Positions 17,325 through 26,773 of a DNA stretch of 38,412 bases are shown here, piece by piece. Every line of letters begins with the position of its first letter. Position 1 is the stretch's first letter. Where the stretch lies: the NCBI GenBank assembly GCA_902803475.1, contig CADCPZ010000010.1:1-38412 (forward strand), read 5' to 3'. Source of the stretch: an uncultured Prevotellaceae bacterium. Lineage in GTDB: Bacteria > Bacteroidota > Bacteroidia > Bacteroidales > Bacteroidaceae. The notes beneath the pieces were generated by a model. That model did no database searches, had not been told where the DNA came from, and worked only from the letters and a program-made list of their open reading frames with translations. The position numbers and the translations under genes are program-made.

Positions 17325-19382
17325 ATGAACTTCAAATTATCATCCGCATACCAACCTACTGGCGATCAACCCGAAGCAATCCAGCAGCTCACCGACGGTC
17401 TTCTTCGGGGTGATAAAGCACAAGTATTGTTAGGTGTAACAGGATCAGGAAAAACCTTCACTATAGCCAACGTGATTAAGAACGTGCAACGCCCCACCCT
17501 CATTCTCAGTCACAACAAAACTTTGGCAGCCCAATTATATCAAGAGATGAAGGGTTTCTTTCCCGACAATGCCGTAGAATACTACGTTAGCTACTACGAC
17601 TACTACCAACCAGAAGCATACTTGCCATCGACAGATACGTATATCGAAAAAGATCTTGCGATCAATGATGATATCGACAGACTGCGCTTATCTGCCGTAT
17701 CTGCCCTACTCTCAGGCAGGAAAGACGTCATCGTTGTTTCCTCCGTATCATGTATCTATGGTATGGGCGGTCCTGTTGCAATGGCGAATAGTGTCATCCA
17801 TCTGCAGAAAGGACAAAAGCTTGACCGTAACAAGTTCTTGCGGAATTTGGTTGATGCACTTTATATACGCAACGATATGGATTTGCAACGCGGAAACTTC
17901 CGTGTGAAGGGAGACACGGTTGATATTGCGATGGCTTATAGCGACCATATACTGCGCGTTACCTGGTGGGACGATGAGATTGATGCCATTGAAGAGGTCG
18001 ATGCAATTACTTATCACCGTTTGTCTGCGTTCGAAGCGTATGATATCTATCCCGCCAACCTGTTTGTTACTTCAAAGGAACAAACTGAGCGTGCCATTCG
18101 TGAAATACAGGACGACCTAACCATACAGATTGATTTCTTCAAAGAAATCGGCGATACCATCAAGGCACAGCGAATCAAGGAACGCGTGGAATACGACATG
18201 GAGATGATCAAGGAGCTTGGCCACTGCTCTGGTATCGAGAACTACAGCCGATATTTCGATGGCAGAAAGCCAGGAGAACGGCCTTACTGTCTTTTTGATT
18301 TCTTCCCAGACGACTATCTGCTTGTCATTGATGAGAGTCACGTCAGTATTCCCCAGCTCAATGCTATGTATGGAGGCGACCGTGCCCGTAAGACCAATCT
18401 CGTGGAGTACGGATTCCGGCTACCGGCAGCTTTCGACAACCGTCCTTTGCGATTCGAAGAATTCCACGATCTTATCAATCAGGTCATCTATGTTTCTGCG
18501 ACTCCTGCCGACTACGAACTAGATGAAGCAGAAGGTATCGTGGTTGAACAAATTATACGACCAACCGGACTTCTCGATCCTGAGATAGACATCCGTCCGA
18601 GCGAGAATCAGATTGATGACCTGTTAGAAGAGATTCTTGTTCGCAGCGAACAAGATGAGCGCGTTTTGGTCACCACGCTTACCAAACGGATGGCGGAGGA
18701 GCTGACGGAGTATCTGCTGAACCACGATGTCCGCGCCAACTATATACACAGCGACGTCGCTACGCTTGACAGAGTACAGATTATGAATGACCTACGTGCT
18801 GGTGTCTATGATGTATTGGTTGGTGTCAATCTCCTGCGAGAAGGACTTGATTTACCAGAAGTTTCCCTTGTGGCGATTCTTGATGCCGACAAAGAGGGAT
18901 TCCTGCGCAGTCATCGGTCATTGACTCAGACAGCAGGTCGTGCTGCCCGTAATGTAAACGGCAAAGTTATCATGTATGCTGACTCCATTACAGAGAGTAT
19001 GCAGAAAACAATTGACGAGACCAACCGTCGCCGTATGAAACAGCTTCGCTACAATGAGGAGCATGGTATTACACCACAACAGATTGTCAAAGCCGTCACC
19101 TCGTCGCTACCTACCAAACACAGCGAAATAGCGACGCCGGACACCAATGTAGCTATTCATACAACCTTGCAGCCTAACGGCCGCTATGTATTACCAGAAG
19201 AGACAGGTACCTTTGCGGCTGATCCAATTGTTGAGCGCATGACTCCTGAGCAGCTTAATAAAGCTATTGAATATACAACAAAGCTGATGAAGGAAGCCGC
19301 CAAGAATCTTGACTTTCTACAGGCCGCCCAGTATCGCGATGAGGTTCTTCGTTTACAGGAACAATTAAAGCAGAAAGATTGA
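17325..19382 (+). CDS. uvrB: Excinuclease ABC subunit B
   Basis: DNA damage-verification helicase-like subunit of nucleotide excision repair. The 685-residue protein has Walker A GVTGSGKTFT, the DNA-inserting beta-hairpin (YYVSYYDYYQPEAYLP), the Walker B-type VIDESHVS, helicase motif VI QTAGRAARNVNGKVI, and the C-terminal UVR domain (LDFLQAAQYRDEVLRLQEQL) that binds UvrC. The ATG at 17325 is chosen because MNFKLSSAYQPTGDQPEAI is the standard N-terminus; the in-frame extension upstream crosses the promoter. The last codons form one arm of the terminator hairpin. Confidence 0.97.
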   Translation: MNFKLSSAYQPTGDQPEAIQQLTDGLLRGDKAQVLLGVTGSGKTFTIANVIKNVQRPTLILSHNKTLAAQLYQEMKGFFPDNAVEYYVSYYDYYQPEAYLPSTDTYIEKDLAINDDIDRLRLSAVSALLSGRKDVIVVSSVSCIYGMGGPVAMANSVIHLQKGQKLDRNKFLRNLVDALYIRNDMDLQRGNFRVKGDTVDIAMAYSDHILRVTWWDDEIDAIEEVDAITYHRLSAFEAYDIYPANLFVTSKEQTERAIREIQDDLTIQIDFFKEIGDTIKAQRIKERVEYDMEMIKELGHCSGIENYSRYFDGRKPGERPYCLFDFFPDDYLLVIDESHVSIPQLNAMYGGDRARKTNLVEYGFRLPAAFDNRPLRFEEFHDLINQVIYVSATPADYELDEAEGIVVEQIIRPTGLLDPEIDIRPSENQIDDLLEEILVRSEQDERVLVTTLTKRMAEELTEYLLNHDVRANYIHSDVATLDRVQIMNDLRAGVYDVLVGVNLLREGLDLPEVSLVAILDADKEGFLRSHRSLTQTAGRAARNVNGKVIMYADSITESMQKTIDETNRRRMKQLRYNEEHGITPQQIVKAVTSSLPTKHSEIATPDTNVAIHTTLQPNGRYVLPEETGTFAADPIVERMTPEQLNKAIEYTTKLMKEAAKNLDFLQAAQYRDEVLRLQEQLKQKD

Positions 19383-19411
19383 GGAAGTTGTCTTCAATCT
19401 TTCTGTTTTTG
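19371..19411 (+). terminator. Terminator overlapping the uvrB stop codon
   Basis: 12-bp stem (19371-19382 with 19394-19405) followed by TTTTTG. The left arm is the last four codons of uvrB including TGA. Confidence 0.85.
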
Positions 19412-19419
19412 TCATTTCA

Positions 19420-19887
19420 TTATTTTTTCCAAAACCGTGAAGTGATATCCTCAAAGGTATTGTCTTCAAGGCGACGATAGAGTCGTTGATTGGTGGTGGG
19501 CGACTTCAATGCTCCCAAATGTTTGATATATGGTCCCACTTTGATGTAATCGAAGTCCGTCTGATTGACTATAGAAGGAATCCGCAGGCGTCCACTATAC
19601 CAGGCAACCTTAAAGGTCGGATATTCCCCGTGAATGTATTGCGCCAACAAGTTGACGGCTTTGGGGTCTGAATCACCGCCCATGAACGAGACACAAGTGA
19701 TGTCATTACCATACTCTGCTAAAAAATCATCTATAGCATCTGTGTTCAGGGGCAGTCCAATATCTTCCCATAGGTAATGACTATGACAACCCGGACAGTG
19801 ACACGGGCAATTAGAAATATTAATTGCCAATGTCACTTCGTCGGGAATCTCTTGAAAGACTATGCCTGTATTAACATACTTAAGCAT
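19420..19887 (-). CDS. nrdG: Anaerobic ribonucleotide reductase activating protein
   Basis: Radical SAM activase that generates the glycyl radical on NrdD. The 155-residue protein has the CX3CX2C iron-sulfur motif in NCPCHCPGCHS (residues ~28-36) and the glycine-rich SAM segment SFMGGDSDP. It overlaps the end of nrdD by 8 nt, consistent with coupled translation of reductase and activase. It converges on uvrB. Confidence 0.95.
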   Translation of the reverse strand: MLKYVNTGIVFQEIPDEVTLAINISNCPCHCPGCHSHYLWEDIGLPLNTDAIDDFLAEYGNDITCVSFMGGDSDPKAVNLLAQYIHGEYPTFKVAWYSGRLRIPSIVNQTDFDYIKVGPYIKHLGALKSPTTNQRLYRRLEDNTFEDITSRFWKK

Positions 19888-22009
19888 TGGCTTTTGCCTC
19901 TTCTTTCACTGTATATTTTTGCTTAGTTGCGTAATAACGGCGGCTTGCTTCTTCCTGACGTGCCTGTGAGAAATTGCTGACACGCTTCAGGTATCCGATA
20001 ATACGGGTCATATAGTCCACATTTTTAGAGTGGCAATGCGGACATTCGTGTAGATAACGCTTGTCGATGGTACCGCAATCGTTACAAATCGTATTCGGAA
20101 TGTTAAACGTGAAGTAGTTGCATCCTTCTTTTGCAGCCACCTTCAACAGCTGAGCATACTGCTGCTTGCTGAGGTGCTCTTCCAGGTTCATGTGTAATGC
20201 AGAACCACCCGTCAAGTGCTCGATATATGGTGCACCATGCAGTTTAAACTTATCGATAATGTTCAGCGAATCGTCTTCTACCACATAGAAATAACTATTG
20301 TAACAATCACGTGGAACGAAATAGCCGTCTTCACGATCCCATTTAGCATGCTTTACACCCACGTTTTCTGCAGGAATCATCTCACAATTGAACAGCAGAT
20401 CCTTCGTACGATATTGCTTGTTGTACTTCTCCACGATGCCCAGTACACCCTGTACGAATTCCTTATACTCGTCATTCGGAGTAATCTTCAGACCCATGAA
20501 CTCAGCTGCCTCTACCAATCCGTTGATACCAATCGTCAGATACTGACGGCTAATGTTGATATAACCAGCATCAAACAACGGCAGCATACCATGTGCCTGC
20601 AACTCCTTCAGGTTCTCATTATAAGCCGTTTGTACCTTATGGCAAAGATCTATCACCTGTCCGAGATAATCCTTGTAATCCATATTGTGGTTGACGGCAT
20701 ACTGAATACAACGGTTCAAGTTCACGGTGAGCACACTCTTCGAACCCGTGCTCACGCCACCAGCACCCAGCGTATAGCTGAAACCGTTGTCCTGGATCTC
20801 GTTGCGCAAGCGACAGCAGGAGCTCAGCGAGTCGGCGTTGTCGCTCATATAGGTAAAGAACGAGTGACCTTCGGCATACATCTCGGCAGTGAAGTCGCCC
20901 CACTCCTTGTCCATGCACTCGCCGTCCTTGGTCAGCAGTGCCATCGTTTCCACGGGGAAGGTCAGCATGGTCTTCGTGCGTTCCTTGTTGAACCACTTCA
21001 TGAAGCGCTTCTGCAACCAAGAGAGGCCATCCCAATCTGGCTGTGAGCCGTCTGGGAAGTAGAAATTACCAAACAAGCTCTCAAAATAGTACTTATCATA
21101 GTAAGCCACATTCCAGAACACTGCCTGATAGTTTCTCGCACCTGTCGGCTGGTTCAGGGAATAGACAATCTGTTCAAAGTAATCGGTAATCACCTTGTCA
21201 ATACTGCGCTGCTTCACAGACAAATCAACCACACGCTCAGGATTCTTATAATAATCCTTACCATATTCCAAACCGATGAAATAGTTCATATACATCAGGA
21301 ATTCCGGCGTAGCACAAGCACCAGACAACATACTGGATACCATAAACACCATGTTTACGAAACCGCCACAGAAACTCTTCAAGTTCGTCGGAGCTGTCGA
21401 GTTACCGCCAATAGACGTTGTGCCGCCAATAAGCCAAGGATACATCGTAATGGATGCACAATAATTAGCAAGCGAAGTCTCGTCATTCTTATATATAAAA
21501 TGGTGGGTCAGCAAATCAATGTACTGATCTGCGAGCTGCTTACCATACATCTTTTTAATACGGTCAGTCAAAAGACGACGGTTCAAACGGATGAAGTTCG
21601 ATTTAGGCAATTCACCAATCAGTGTTGCAATATTTTTATGTTCGACATTTGCATTGGCATCATACTTAGAACCTGTAGCTGCGTTAACAGACTCACAGTA
21701 GTCTGCCAAAAATTGCAACTTTGCAAGTGTCTCACGATCTTCCGAATGGGCCTGACGGTAGAGCATAAACGACTTTGCCACCTTATAGTATCCTTCTTTC
21801 ATCAGAGCCTCTTCAACCTGGTTCTGAATATCTTCCACCTTGATATCATTACTAATATCCAAGTGACTGAGTATCTGAGAGATAGAACCCAGGTCAACAG
21901 GTTGTTGAACACTATCGAATGCCTTCAGCACGGCATTCATAATCTTGTCTAATGAAAATTGGTCTTTAGACCCGTCGCGCTTAGTAATTGTAAAATTTTT
22001 AATTTCCAT
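19880..22009 (-). CDS. nrdD: Anaerobic ribonucleoside-triphosphate reductase (class III)
   Basis: Makes deoxyribonucleotides without oxygen through a glycyl radical. The 709-residue protein starts with an ATP-cone allosteric domain (ITKRDGSKDQFSLDKI, residues 7-~95). The catalytic barrel includes LKSFCGGFVN and DSLSSCCRLRNE. Near the C-terminus a four-cysteine zinc site (CNDCGT, then CPHCHS) precedes the glycyl-radical loop RIIGYL, and the tail carries the usual YYATK. No class I or II reductase is in the window. It has a long leader (about 115 nt) and a long gene-free upstream stretch. Confidence 0.96.
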   Translation of the reverse strand: MEIKNFTITKRDGSKDQFSLDKIMNAVLKAFDSVQQPVDLGSISQILSHLDISNDIKVEDIQNQVEEALMKEGYYKVAKSFMLYRQAHSEDRETLAKLQFLADYCESVNAATGSKYDANANVEHKNIATLIGELPKSNFIRLNRRLLTDRIKKMYGKQLADQYIDLLTHHFIYKNDETSLANYCASITMYPWLIGGTTSIGGNSTAPTNLKSFCGGFVNMVFMVSSMLSGACATPEFLMYMNYFIGLEYGKDYYKNPERVVDLSVKQRSIDKVITDYFEQIVYSLNQPTGARNYQAVFWNVAYYDKYYFESLFGNFYFPDGSQPDWDGLSWLQKRFMKWFNKERTKTMLTFPVETMALLTKDGECMDKEWGDFTAEMYAEGHSFFTYMSDNADSLSSCCRLRNEIQDNGFSYTLGAGGVSTGSKSVLTVNLNRCIQYAVNHNMDYKDYLGQVIDLCHKVQTAYNENLKELQAHGMLPLFDAGYINISRQYLTIGINGLVEAAEFMGLKITPNDEYKEFVQGVLGIVEKYNKQYRTKDLLFNCEMIPAENVGVKHAKWDREDGYFVPRDCYNSYFYVVEDDSLNIIDKFKLHGAPYIEHLTGGSALHMNLEEHLSKQQYAQLLKVAAKEGCNYFTFNIPNTICNDCGTIDKRYLHECPHCHSKNVDYMTRIIGYLKRVSNFSQARQEEASRRYYATKQKYTVKEEAKANA

Positions 22010-22127
22010 TTATAGGTAGTTTTGGGAAACTTTTTCGGTTTTTAGTTTTCAAAAGTTATCCATTTTGGAAAACCCGCGTCCAACTTTCCGCCGAAGAGTT
22101 TACTTTTTAGTTTATCGAAATCGAGCA

Positions 22128-22155
22128 CAAAGGTAATACATTTTTCCAAAACAAA
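22128..22155 (-). promoter_or_regulatory. Probable promoter for nrdDG
   Basis: TACCTTTG at 22128-22135 on the minus strand fits the -7 box; TTTG at 22152-22155 is 16 bp away, shorter than usual. No NrdR-like box was recognised. Confidence 0.5.
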
Positions 22156-22552
22156 AAAATAAAATCACAAGAAAAATTATCTTTTTTGGAAAAATTTTCT
22201 ACTTCTTTGACAGACAAGACTTCTCCAAATATCAACCATAACATCAATATTTTTTGCTGTATTATTGTGTATCTGCAAGTTACACCATTAATACATTCAT
22301 TTTGATATAATTCACACTTCAAAGTATGCAGTTCTCCATTCTTACACCTTATTATATATATAGACATAGAAGGCTCTACGCCTCTATCATTTTACTTGAG
22401 GGAAAAGTGTCCTTCATTTAGAACGAAACGTTACCCGCTGGACTAAATTCAAAAAGAAAAACGAGAAATGAAAAATCTTAACGCAGAGAAAGACATAGAA
22501 TAGCGAAAAGACAAAACATAAACGAATTCGAGATATGGTAAGTAACTGAAAA
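22156..22552. other. AT-rich gene-free stretch upstream of nrdD
   Basis: About 400 bp with no supported gene, RNA or hairpin. It is strongly AT-rich near 22140-22260. The one open frame crossing it (86 codons) runs into the nrdD promoter and has no family resemblance. It may hold binding sites controlling nrdDG, but none was identified. Confidence 0.5.
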
Positions 22553-22685
22553 CAAAGGAGTTACAAAAGGATTACAAAAGGTGACCTTTTAGCGTTCAAA
22601 AGGTCATGTTTTGAAGGGTAAAAGGTGACGTTTTGGAGGGTAAAAGCATAGCTTTTGGAAAGCAAAAGCAAAGGTTTCGGAAAGG
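22553..22685. repeat. 22-bp periodic array with 11-bp half-period at its left end
   Basis: AAAAG starts at 22576, 22598, 22620, 22642 and 22664, an exact 22-bp period over five degenerate units. To the left, further CAAAGG/CAAAAGG starts at 22553, 22564 and 22575 are spaced 11 bp. Most units pair AAAAG with a later CTTTT or GTTTT, giving a weak palindrome such as AAAAGGTGACCTTTT. The array lies between the rny terminator and the nrdD upstream region. Confidence 0.8.
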
Positions 22686-22703
22686 AACTTTGAAATATTT
22701 AAA

Positions 22704-22734
22704 CAAAAAACCAGCGCAGATATTTGCGCTGGTT
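22704..22734 (-). terminator. Rho-independent terminator after rny
   Basis: 10-bp stem (22709-22718 with 22725-22734), 6-nt loop, followed on the minus strand by TTTTTTG. Confidence 0.9.
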
Positions 22735-22754
22735 CATATTTACTCTGCAACACT

Positions 22755-24293
22755 TTACTTTGCGTAAGCCACCGAACGGGTTTCGCGGATAACGGTGATT
22801 TTCACCTGACCAGGATAGGTCATCTCGTTTTGAATCTTCAGGGCTATTTCACCAGAAAGCTTTTCTGATTCAGCATCATCCATCTTGTCTGCTCCAACTA
22901 TCACGCGGAGTTCCCGACCAGCCTGAATAGCATAGGTTTTCGTCACGCCCGGATAACTCATTGCGATTGCCTCCAAATCGTTCAGTCGCTTGATATATGC
23001 CTCAACGATTTCACGACGTGCACCAGGACGTGCTCCGGAAATTGCATCACATACCTGAACAATGGGTGCTAACAACGTGTTCATCTCCATCTCATCATGG
23101 TGAGCACCAATGGCATTACATATATCGGCCTTCTCTTTGAACTTCTCTGCAATCTTGGCACCATACAAAGCGTGCGGCAGTTCACTCTCCTCGTCAGGCA
23201 CCTTGCCGATGTCATGTAAAAGACCTGCACGCTTTGCCTTCTTCGGATTCAAGCCCAGTTCTGATGCCATCACCGCACATAGATTAGCGGTTTCACGGGC
23301 ATGCTGAAGAAGATTTTGTCCATAAGACGAACGGTACTTCATCTTACCGATGATGCGTACCAGTTCTGGATGGAGTCCATGAACGCCGAGGTCGATGGCT
23401 GTACGCTTACCAGTTTCGATCACTTCTGTTTCCAACTGTTTCTTAACTTTGGCAACAACCTCTTCGATTCGTGCAGGATGAATACGTCCGTCAGCCACCA
23501 GCTGGTGCAAAGCCAATCGGCATACCTCACGACGAATAGGATCGAAACCTGAAATCACGATAGCCTCAGGTGTATCGTCAACAACGATTTCCACACCACA
23601 AGCAGCTTCCAATGCCCTGATATTACGACCTTCTCGTCCGATAATACGGCCTTTCACCTCATCATTATCAATATGGAAGATGCTGACGGAATTTTCGATA
23701 GCGGTTTCTGTGGCCACGCGCTGAATCGTCTGAATCACGATTTTCTTTGCCTGCTGATTAGCGTTGAGTTTAGCCTCATCGATGATCTCGTTGACAATAC
23801 TGGCTGCATCGGCACGAGCCTCATCTTTCAAGCTCTCCACCAAACGTGCCTTTGCCTCTTCTGCACTCAGTCCTGACAACTCTTCCAGTTTGGCACGTTC
23901 TTGATTCTGCATTTTTTCCAGCTCAGTCTGCTTCACCTGCAACAATTTTTTCTCGTTGTCAATGCGCTGCTGTTGCTGTTCCACATCCTGCTTGCGTCGT
24001 CCCAGCTCCTCTTGTCGCTGGTTCAGGCTGATTTCGCGCTGCTTAAGACGGTTTTCACTCTGCTGGATTTTCTGGTTTCGCTGCTGGACTTCTTTTTCCA
24101 GCTCGCTTTTCTTGTTAAGGAATTTCTCCTTTACCTCCAGCAGTTTCTTTTCTTTTAACACTTCGGCTTCCTTTTCGGCTGCCGTTACCATTTCATTATA
24201 TTTTCCCTTAATAATATAACGGAAAATGAGGAACCCCAGTAACCCTCCCAACAGGAGACATACTGCGCTCACGATAATTGATACTAAAACCAT
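22755..24293 (-). CDS. rny: Ribonuclease Y
   Basis: Membrane-anchored endoribonuclease that starts mRNA decay. The 512-residue protein has an N-terminal membrane helix (residues ~3-25), a long coiled coil to ~residue 195 rich in Glu, Gln and Lys, a KH RNA-binding domain ([15 protein letters not shown], ~215-275) and an HD phosphodiesterase domain ([32 protein letters not shown]). It is the last gene of an operon with a small coiled-coil gene and zapA, ending in its own terminator. Confidence 0.96.
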   Translation of the reverse strand: MVLVSIIVSAVCLLLGGLLGFLIFRYIIKGKYNEMVTAAEKEAEVLKEKKLLEVKEKFLNKKSELEKEVQQRNQKIQQSENRLKQREISLNQRQEELGRRKQDVEQQQQRIDNEKKLLQVKQTELEKMQNQERAKLEELSGLSAEEAKARLVESLKDEARADAASIVNEIIDEAKLNANQQAKKIVIQTIQRVATETAIENSVSIFHIDNDEVKGRIIGREGRNIRALEAACGVEIVVDDTPEAIVISGFDPIRREVCRLALHQLVADGRIHPARIEEVVAKVKKQLETEVIETGKRTAIDLGVHGLHPELVRIIGKMKYRSSYGQNLLQHARETANLCAVMASELGLNPKKAKRAGLLHDIGKVPDEESELPHALYGAKIAEKFKEKADICNAIGAHHDEMEMNTLLAPIVQVCDAISGARPGARREIVEAYIKRLNDLEAIAMSYPGVTKTYAIQAGRELRVIVGADKMDDAESEKLSGEIALKIQNEMTYPGQVKITVIRETRSVAYAK

Positions 24294-24318
24294 TGATATA
24301 TATAATTGATAAATATTC

Positions 24319-24621
24319 TCATTTCATCGCTTCTTCAATTTCAGAAGTGAGTGTAGCGAGAATATCACTGAAAGGTGCCGTATCGTTGCGTGCACTCTCT
24401 TTTTCGTATCGTAATGCGATATCGATAAGAGCCATATACAGTACATCCTTATCACTCTTGCGTCCTTTATACACCTTTGCATAAGTATTGACCGTATCTG
24501 TTATCAACTTAGCCGCCCTGCGATAGTATTCCTCATCTTCACGAGGAATGCTAACCGACAAGTCGGTATCATATACGTGCAGTCTTATCTGTAACTTACT
24601 ATTTTTTTCCGCCATATCCAC
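24319..24621 (-). CDS. zapA: Cell division protein ZapA
   Basis: FtsZ-ring stabilising protein. The 100-residue product has the ZapA N-terminal beta region ([17 protein letters not shown]) and the helical tail ([17 protein letters not shown], then [15 protein letters not shown]) used for dimerisation. It lies 5 nt after the stop of the 97-residue coiled-coil gene and 25 nt before rny, so the three are one unit. Confidence 0.9.
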   Translation of the reverse strand: MDMAEKNSKLQIRLHVYDTDLSVSIPREDEEYYRRAAKLITDTVNTYAKVYKGRKSDKDVLYMALIDIALRYEKESARNDTAPFSDILATLTSEIEEAMK

Positions 24622-24626
24622 TCCTG

Positions 24627-24920
24627 TTATTTTTCACTCAGTAGCGTGATACACTTGTTTACGTCTCTGATGAGCTTGGCCACGCGTTTTTGGGCAGACT
24701 CCATGTCTCCGTCAGTCACCGTGATCATCTTTGCCATCTTCAACGTGTCATAGTCTCTCTGAGCCTGCAACAACTGAGTTTTCAGTAATTTGATTTCACG
24801 CTCGCGTTCATTAACTTTCGCACACAAGCCTTCATTCTCCTTCTTCACTTCCTTGAAGCGGAGTATCATCTGCCTGATACGCGTGGTAAATGTATTGAGC
24901 GTTTTCTCGTTTGCAGTCAT
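24627..24920 (-). CDS. Small coiled-coil protein upstream of zapA
   Basis: A 97-residue, wholly helical protein with a heptad-like pattern (FKEVKKENEGLCAKVNERER, then IKLLKTQLLQAQRDYDTLKM) and no signal or membrane segment. No family was recognised with certainty. Size, coiled coil and position directly before zapA make a ZapB-like or other divisome partner plausible, but this is inference from context. It is the first gene of the operon, with a strong promoter and a ~17-nt leader. Confidence 0.7.
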   Translation of the reverse strand: MTANEKTLNTFTTRIRQMILRFKEVKKENEGLCAKVNEREREIKLLKTQLLQAQRDYDTLKMAKMITVTDGDMESAQKRVAKLIRDVNKCITLLSEK

Positions 24921-24941
24921 TGAGTTACTGGATTTTGGCTA

Positions 24942-24972
24942 CAAATTTAGTTGAATAATTTGTAACTGCAAA
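24942..24972 (-). promoter_or_regulatory. Bacteroidetes promoter for the zapA-rny operon
   Basis: Minus strand TTTG (24969-24972), 19-bp spacer, TAAATTTG (24942-24949). Confidence 0.8.
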
Positions 24973-24984
24973 ATTTTCTTTACT

Positions 24985-25608
24985 TTATTTTTCTTCTTCT
25001 TTATTTTTGGGCTCTTTTTTTGCCAACATCACCACTTTATATACAAAATCGGTGATCCATTTCTGTGAAAAGCCAAGACGCTTGTCGTACTGACGAATCG
25101 CAATAGCGGTCTTCAACACACCAGCATCGCTGAAATCATTTTTCGTAAAGATGTCGTTTACCGTCTTCTCCGTCATCATATACAATGCTTTTTTGAAGAA
25201 TCCTGGTACACGCAGTTTGAACTTCATCAAATTGCCCATCAGCATCATCAAATCCTGAGTGAATCCCTGGAACTGATACATATAAGGTTGTAAATCTTGT
25301 ATCTTCTTCACATTTTTCTTGATGCTGCCGTCAATCTCCTCGAAGAAATTATCATCCATTTTATAAAGTTCTTTCAGCATCTTTTTACATTGCTTCTTTT
25401 CGCCCAATCCTAACTTATTATTTAAGGTGGGAACATGCAACGTAGTCTTGAATGTTCGCAAGTCTGGAAGCATTGCTAAATTAGTGATACCTAACCGAGT
25501 AGCAATATTTGCCTGGAAATAAACTCGAATCAGTGTCATATAATCTTCCATGCCTCCAACCCGTTGGTCAGCTGTCTTCTTTCCGAATAGTTTTGAAAAA
25601 AATCCCAT
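24985..25608 (-). CDS. Hypothetical protein, 207 residues
   Basis: Not recognised. The protein begins MGFFSKLFGKKTADQ, an amphipathic basic N-terminus that could touch a membrane surface, and has no signal peptide or clear membrane helix. It is Lys- and Met-rich and mainly helical (MLKELYKMDDNFFEEIDG, LMMLMGNLMKFKLRVPGF), ending in a charged tail KKEPKNKEEEK. It is a single-gene unit with its own promoter, between the zapA operon and the polysaccharide genes, and is divergent from rfbA. No catalytic motif was found. Confidence 0.75.
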   Translation of the reverse strand: MGFFSKLFGKKTADQRVGGMEDYMTLIRVYFQANIATRLGITNLAMLPDLRTFKTTLHVPTLNNKLGLGEKKQCKKMLKELYKMDDNFFEEIDGSIKKNVKKIQDLQPYMYQFQGFTQDLMMLMGNLMKFKLRVPGFFKKALYMMTEKTVNDIFTKNDFSDAGVLKTAIAIRQYDKRLGFSQKWITDFVYKVVMLAKKEPKNKEEEK

Positions 25609-25668
25609 TGTTTAATTTGTTAATTGTTTTTGTTACATCGAAAGGTACACATACACCTTTTCAGCTGA

Positions 25669-25699
25669 CAAAGGTAGGTATTTTTCATTAGAACACAAA
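25669..25699 (-). promoter_or_regulatory. Bacteroidetes promoter for the 207-residue hypothetical
   Basis: Minus strand TTTG (25696-25699), 19-bp spacer, TACCTTTG (25669-25676). The leader of about 56 nt holds a small 6-bp hairpin (25641-25646 with 25655-25660). Confidence 0.75.
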
Positions 25700-25763
25700 A
25701 GAAAATTTTCAATTAAAAAGAAAAATTTTCAACAAGAATTCATTTTCTATGAAGAATTATTTG

Positions 25764-25791
25764 TACCTTTGCATCCTGCCACGGAGTGGCA
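25764..25791 (+). promoter_or_regulatory. -7 box and leader hairpin for rfbA
   Basis: TACCTTTG at 25764-25771 fits the -7 box, with a weak -33 region. The start of the transcript would contain a tight hairpin TGCCAC-GGA-GTGGCA (25777-25791). Leader about 72 nt. Confidence 0.55.
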
Positions 25792-25849
25792 TCAAATAGT
25801 ATAACTACAGAACAATGACAACCGCTTGGCGGAACAAGTATTATCATAT

Positions 25850-26725
25850 ATGAAAGGAATTGTACTTGCAGGAGGCTCTGGAACGAGACTTTACCCTATT
25901 ACAAAAGGTATCAGCAAACAGCTGATTCCGATATTCGACAAACCGATGATCTATTATCCTATATCGGCTTTGATGTTAGCGGGCATTCGCGAGATTCTGA
26001 TTATCTCCACCCCTTACGACCTGCCTGGTTTCCGTCGTCTATTGGGCGATGGCCATGAGTGGGGAGTACACTTCGAATATGCCGAGCAACCCTCGCCCGA
26101 TGGTTTGGCACAAGCATTCATCATCGGTGAAGAATTCATTGGCGACGACTGTGCCTGTCTAGTCTTAGGCGACAACATCTTCTATGGTGCTGGTTTCTCT
26201 GCACTATTAAAAGAAGCTGTACGCGTAGCCGAAGAAGAGGATAAAGCAACTGTTTTCGGATATTATGTCAACGATCCAGAACGTTATGGTGTTGCTGAAT
26301 TCGATGCTGCAGGCAACTGCCTGAGTATTGAGGAGAAACCGGCACATCCCAAGAGCAACTATGCTGTAGTGGGTCTTTACTTCTACCCCAACAGCGTTGT
26401 TGATATTGCCAAACATATCAAACCGAGTGCTCGTGGTGAATTAGAGATTACAACAGTCAACCAGGAATATCTTGCCCAACAAGCTTTGAAGGTGCAGACG
26501 CTACAGCGAGGTTTCGCCTGGCTCGATACTGGTACCCACGACAGCCTTAGCGAAGCCAGCAATTTCATTGAGGTTATTGAGAAACGCCAGGGTTTGAAAG
26601 TTGCTTGTCTCGAAGAGATTGCATATAAAAAAGGTTGGATTACCAAAGAACAAGTTAGCGAAACAGCCAAGCCTATGTTGAAAAACGGCTACGGACAATA
26701 TCTTATGAGATTGATCAATTCCTAA
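25850..26725 (+). CDS. rfbA: Glucose-1-phosphate thymidylyltransferase
   Basis: Makes dTDP-glucose, the first step to dTDP-rhamnose and related sugars for surface polysaccharide. The 291-residue length is standard. The N-terminus has the nucleotidyltransferase signature [20 protein letters not shown], then [17 protein letters not shown] and [11 protein letters not shown] (metal Asp), and [10 protein letters not shown] later. The ATG at 25850 is chosen because MKGIVLAGG is the family start; an in-frame GTG/TTG-type start upstream adds eight unconserved residues. The other dTDP-rhamnose genes (rfbB, rfbC, rfbD) are not here. The Wzc-like gene follows 48 bp downstream. Confidence 0.95.
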   Translation: MKGIVLAGGSGTRLYPITKGISKQLIPIFDKPMIYYPISALMLAGIREILIISTPYDLPGFRRLLGDGHEWGVHFEYAEQPSPDGLAQAFIIGEEFIGDDCACLVLGDNIFYGAGFSALLKEAVRVAEEEDKATVFGYYVNDPERYGVAEFDAAGNCLSIEEKPAHPKSNYAVVGLYFYPNSVVDIAKHIKPSARGELEITTVNQEYLAQQALKVQTLQRGFAWLDTGTHDSLSEASNFIEVIEKRQGLKVACLEEIAYKKGWITKEQVSETAKPMLKNGYGQYLMRLINS

Positions 26726-26773
26726 AGTCCTTAGACCTCCAAGAAAAATAAAAAAAGTAATAACATATAAAAA

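Noticed and set aside
20216..21046. 276-codon open frame antisense to nrdD
   Set aside because: Shadow frame of nrdD, without family resemblance or its own promoter.
22056..22064. DnaA-box-like TTATCCATT in the nrdD leader
   Set aside because: A single imperfect match (last two bases differ from TTATCCACA) with no cluster or origin context.
22107..22367. 86-codon open frame on the minus strand upstream of nrdD
   Set aside because: It overlaps the nrdD promoter, is AT-driven in composition, and has no recognisable domain, promoter or start context.
22553..22685. CRISPR array at the 22-bp repeats
   Set aside because: Units are directly abutting and degenerate with no unique spacers.
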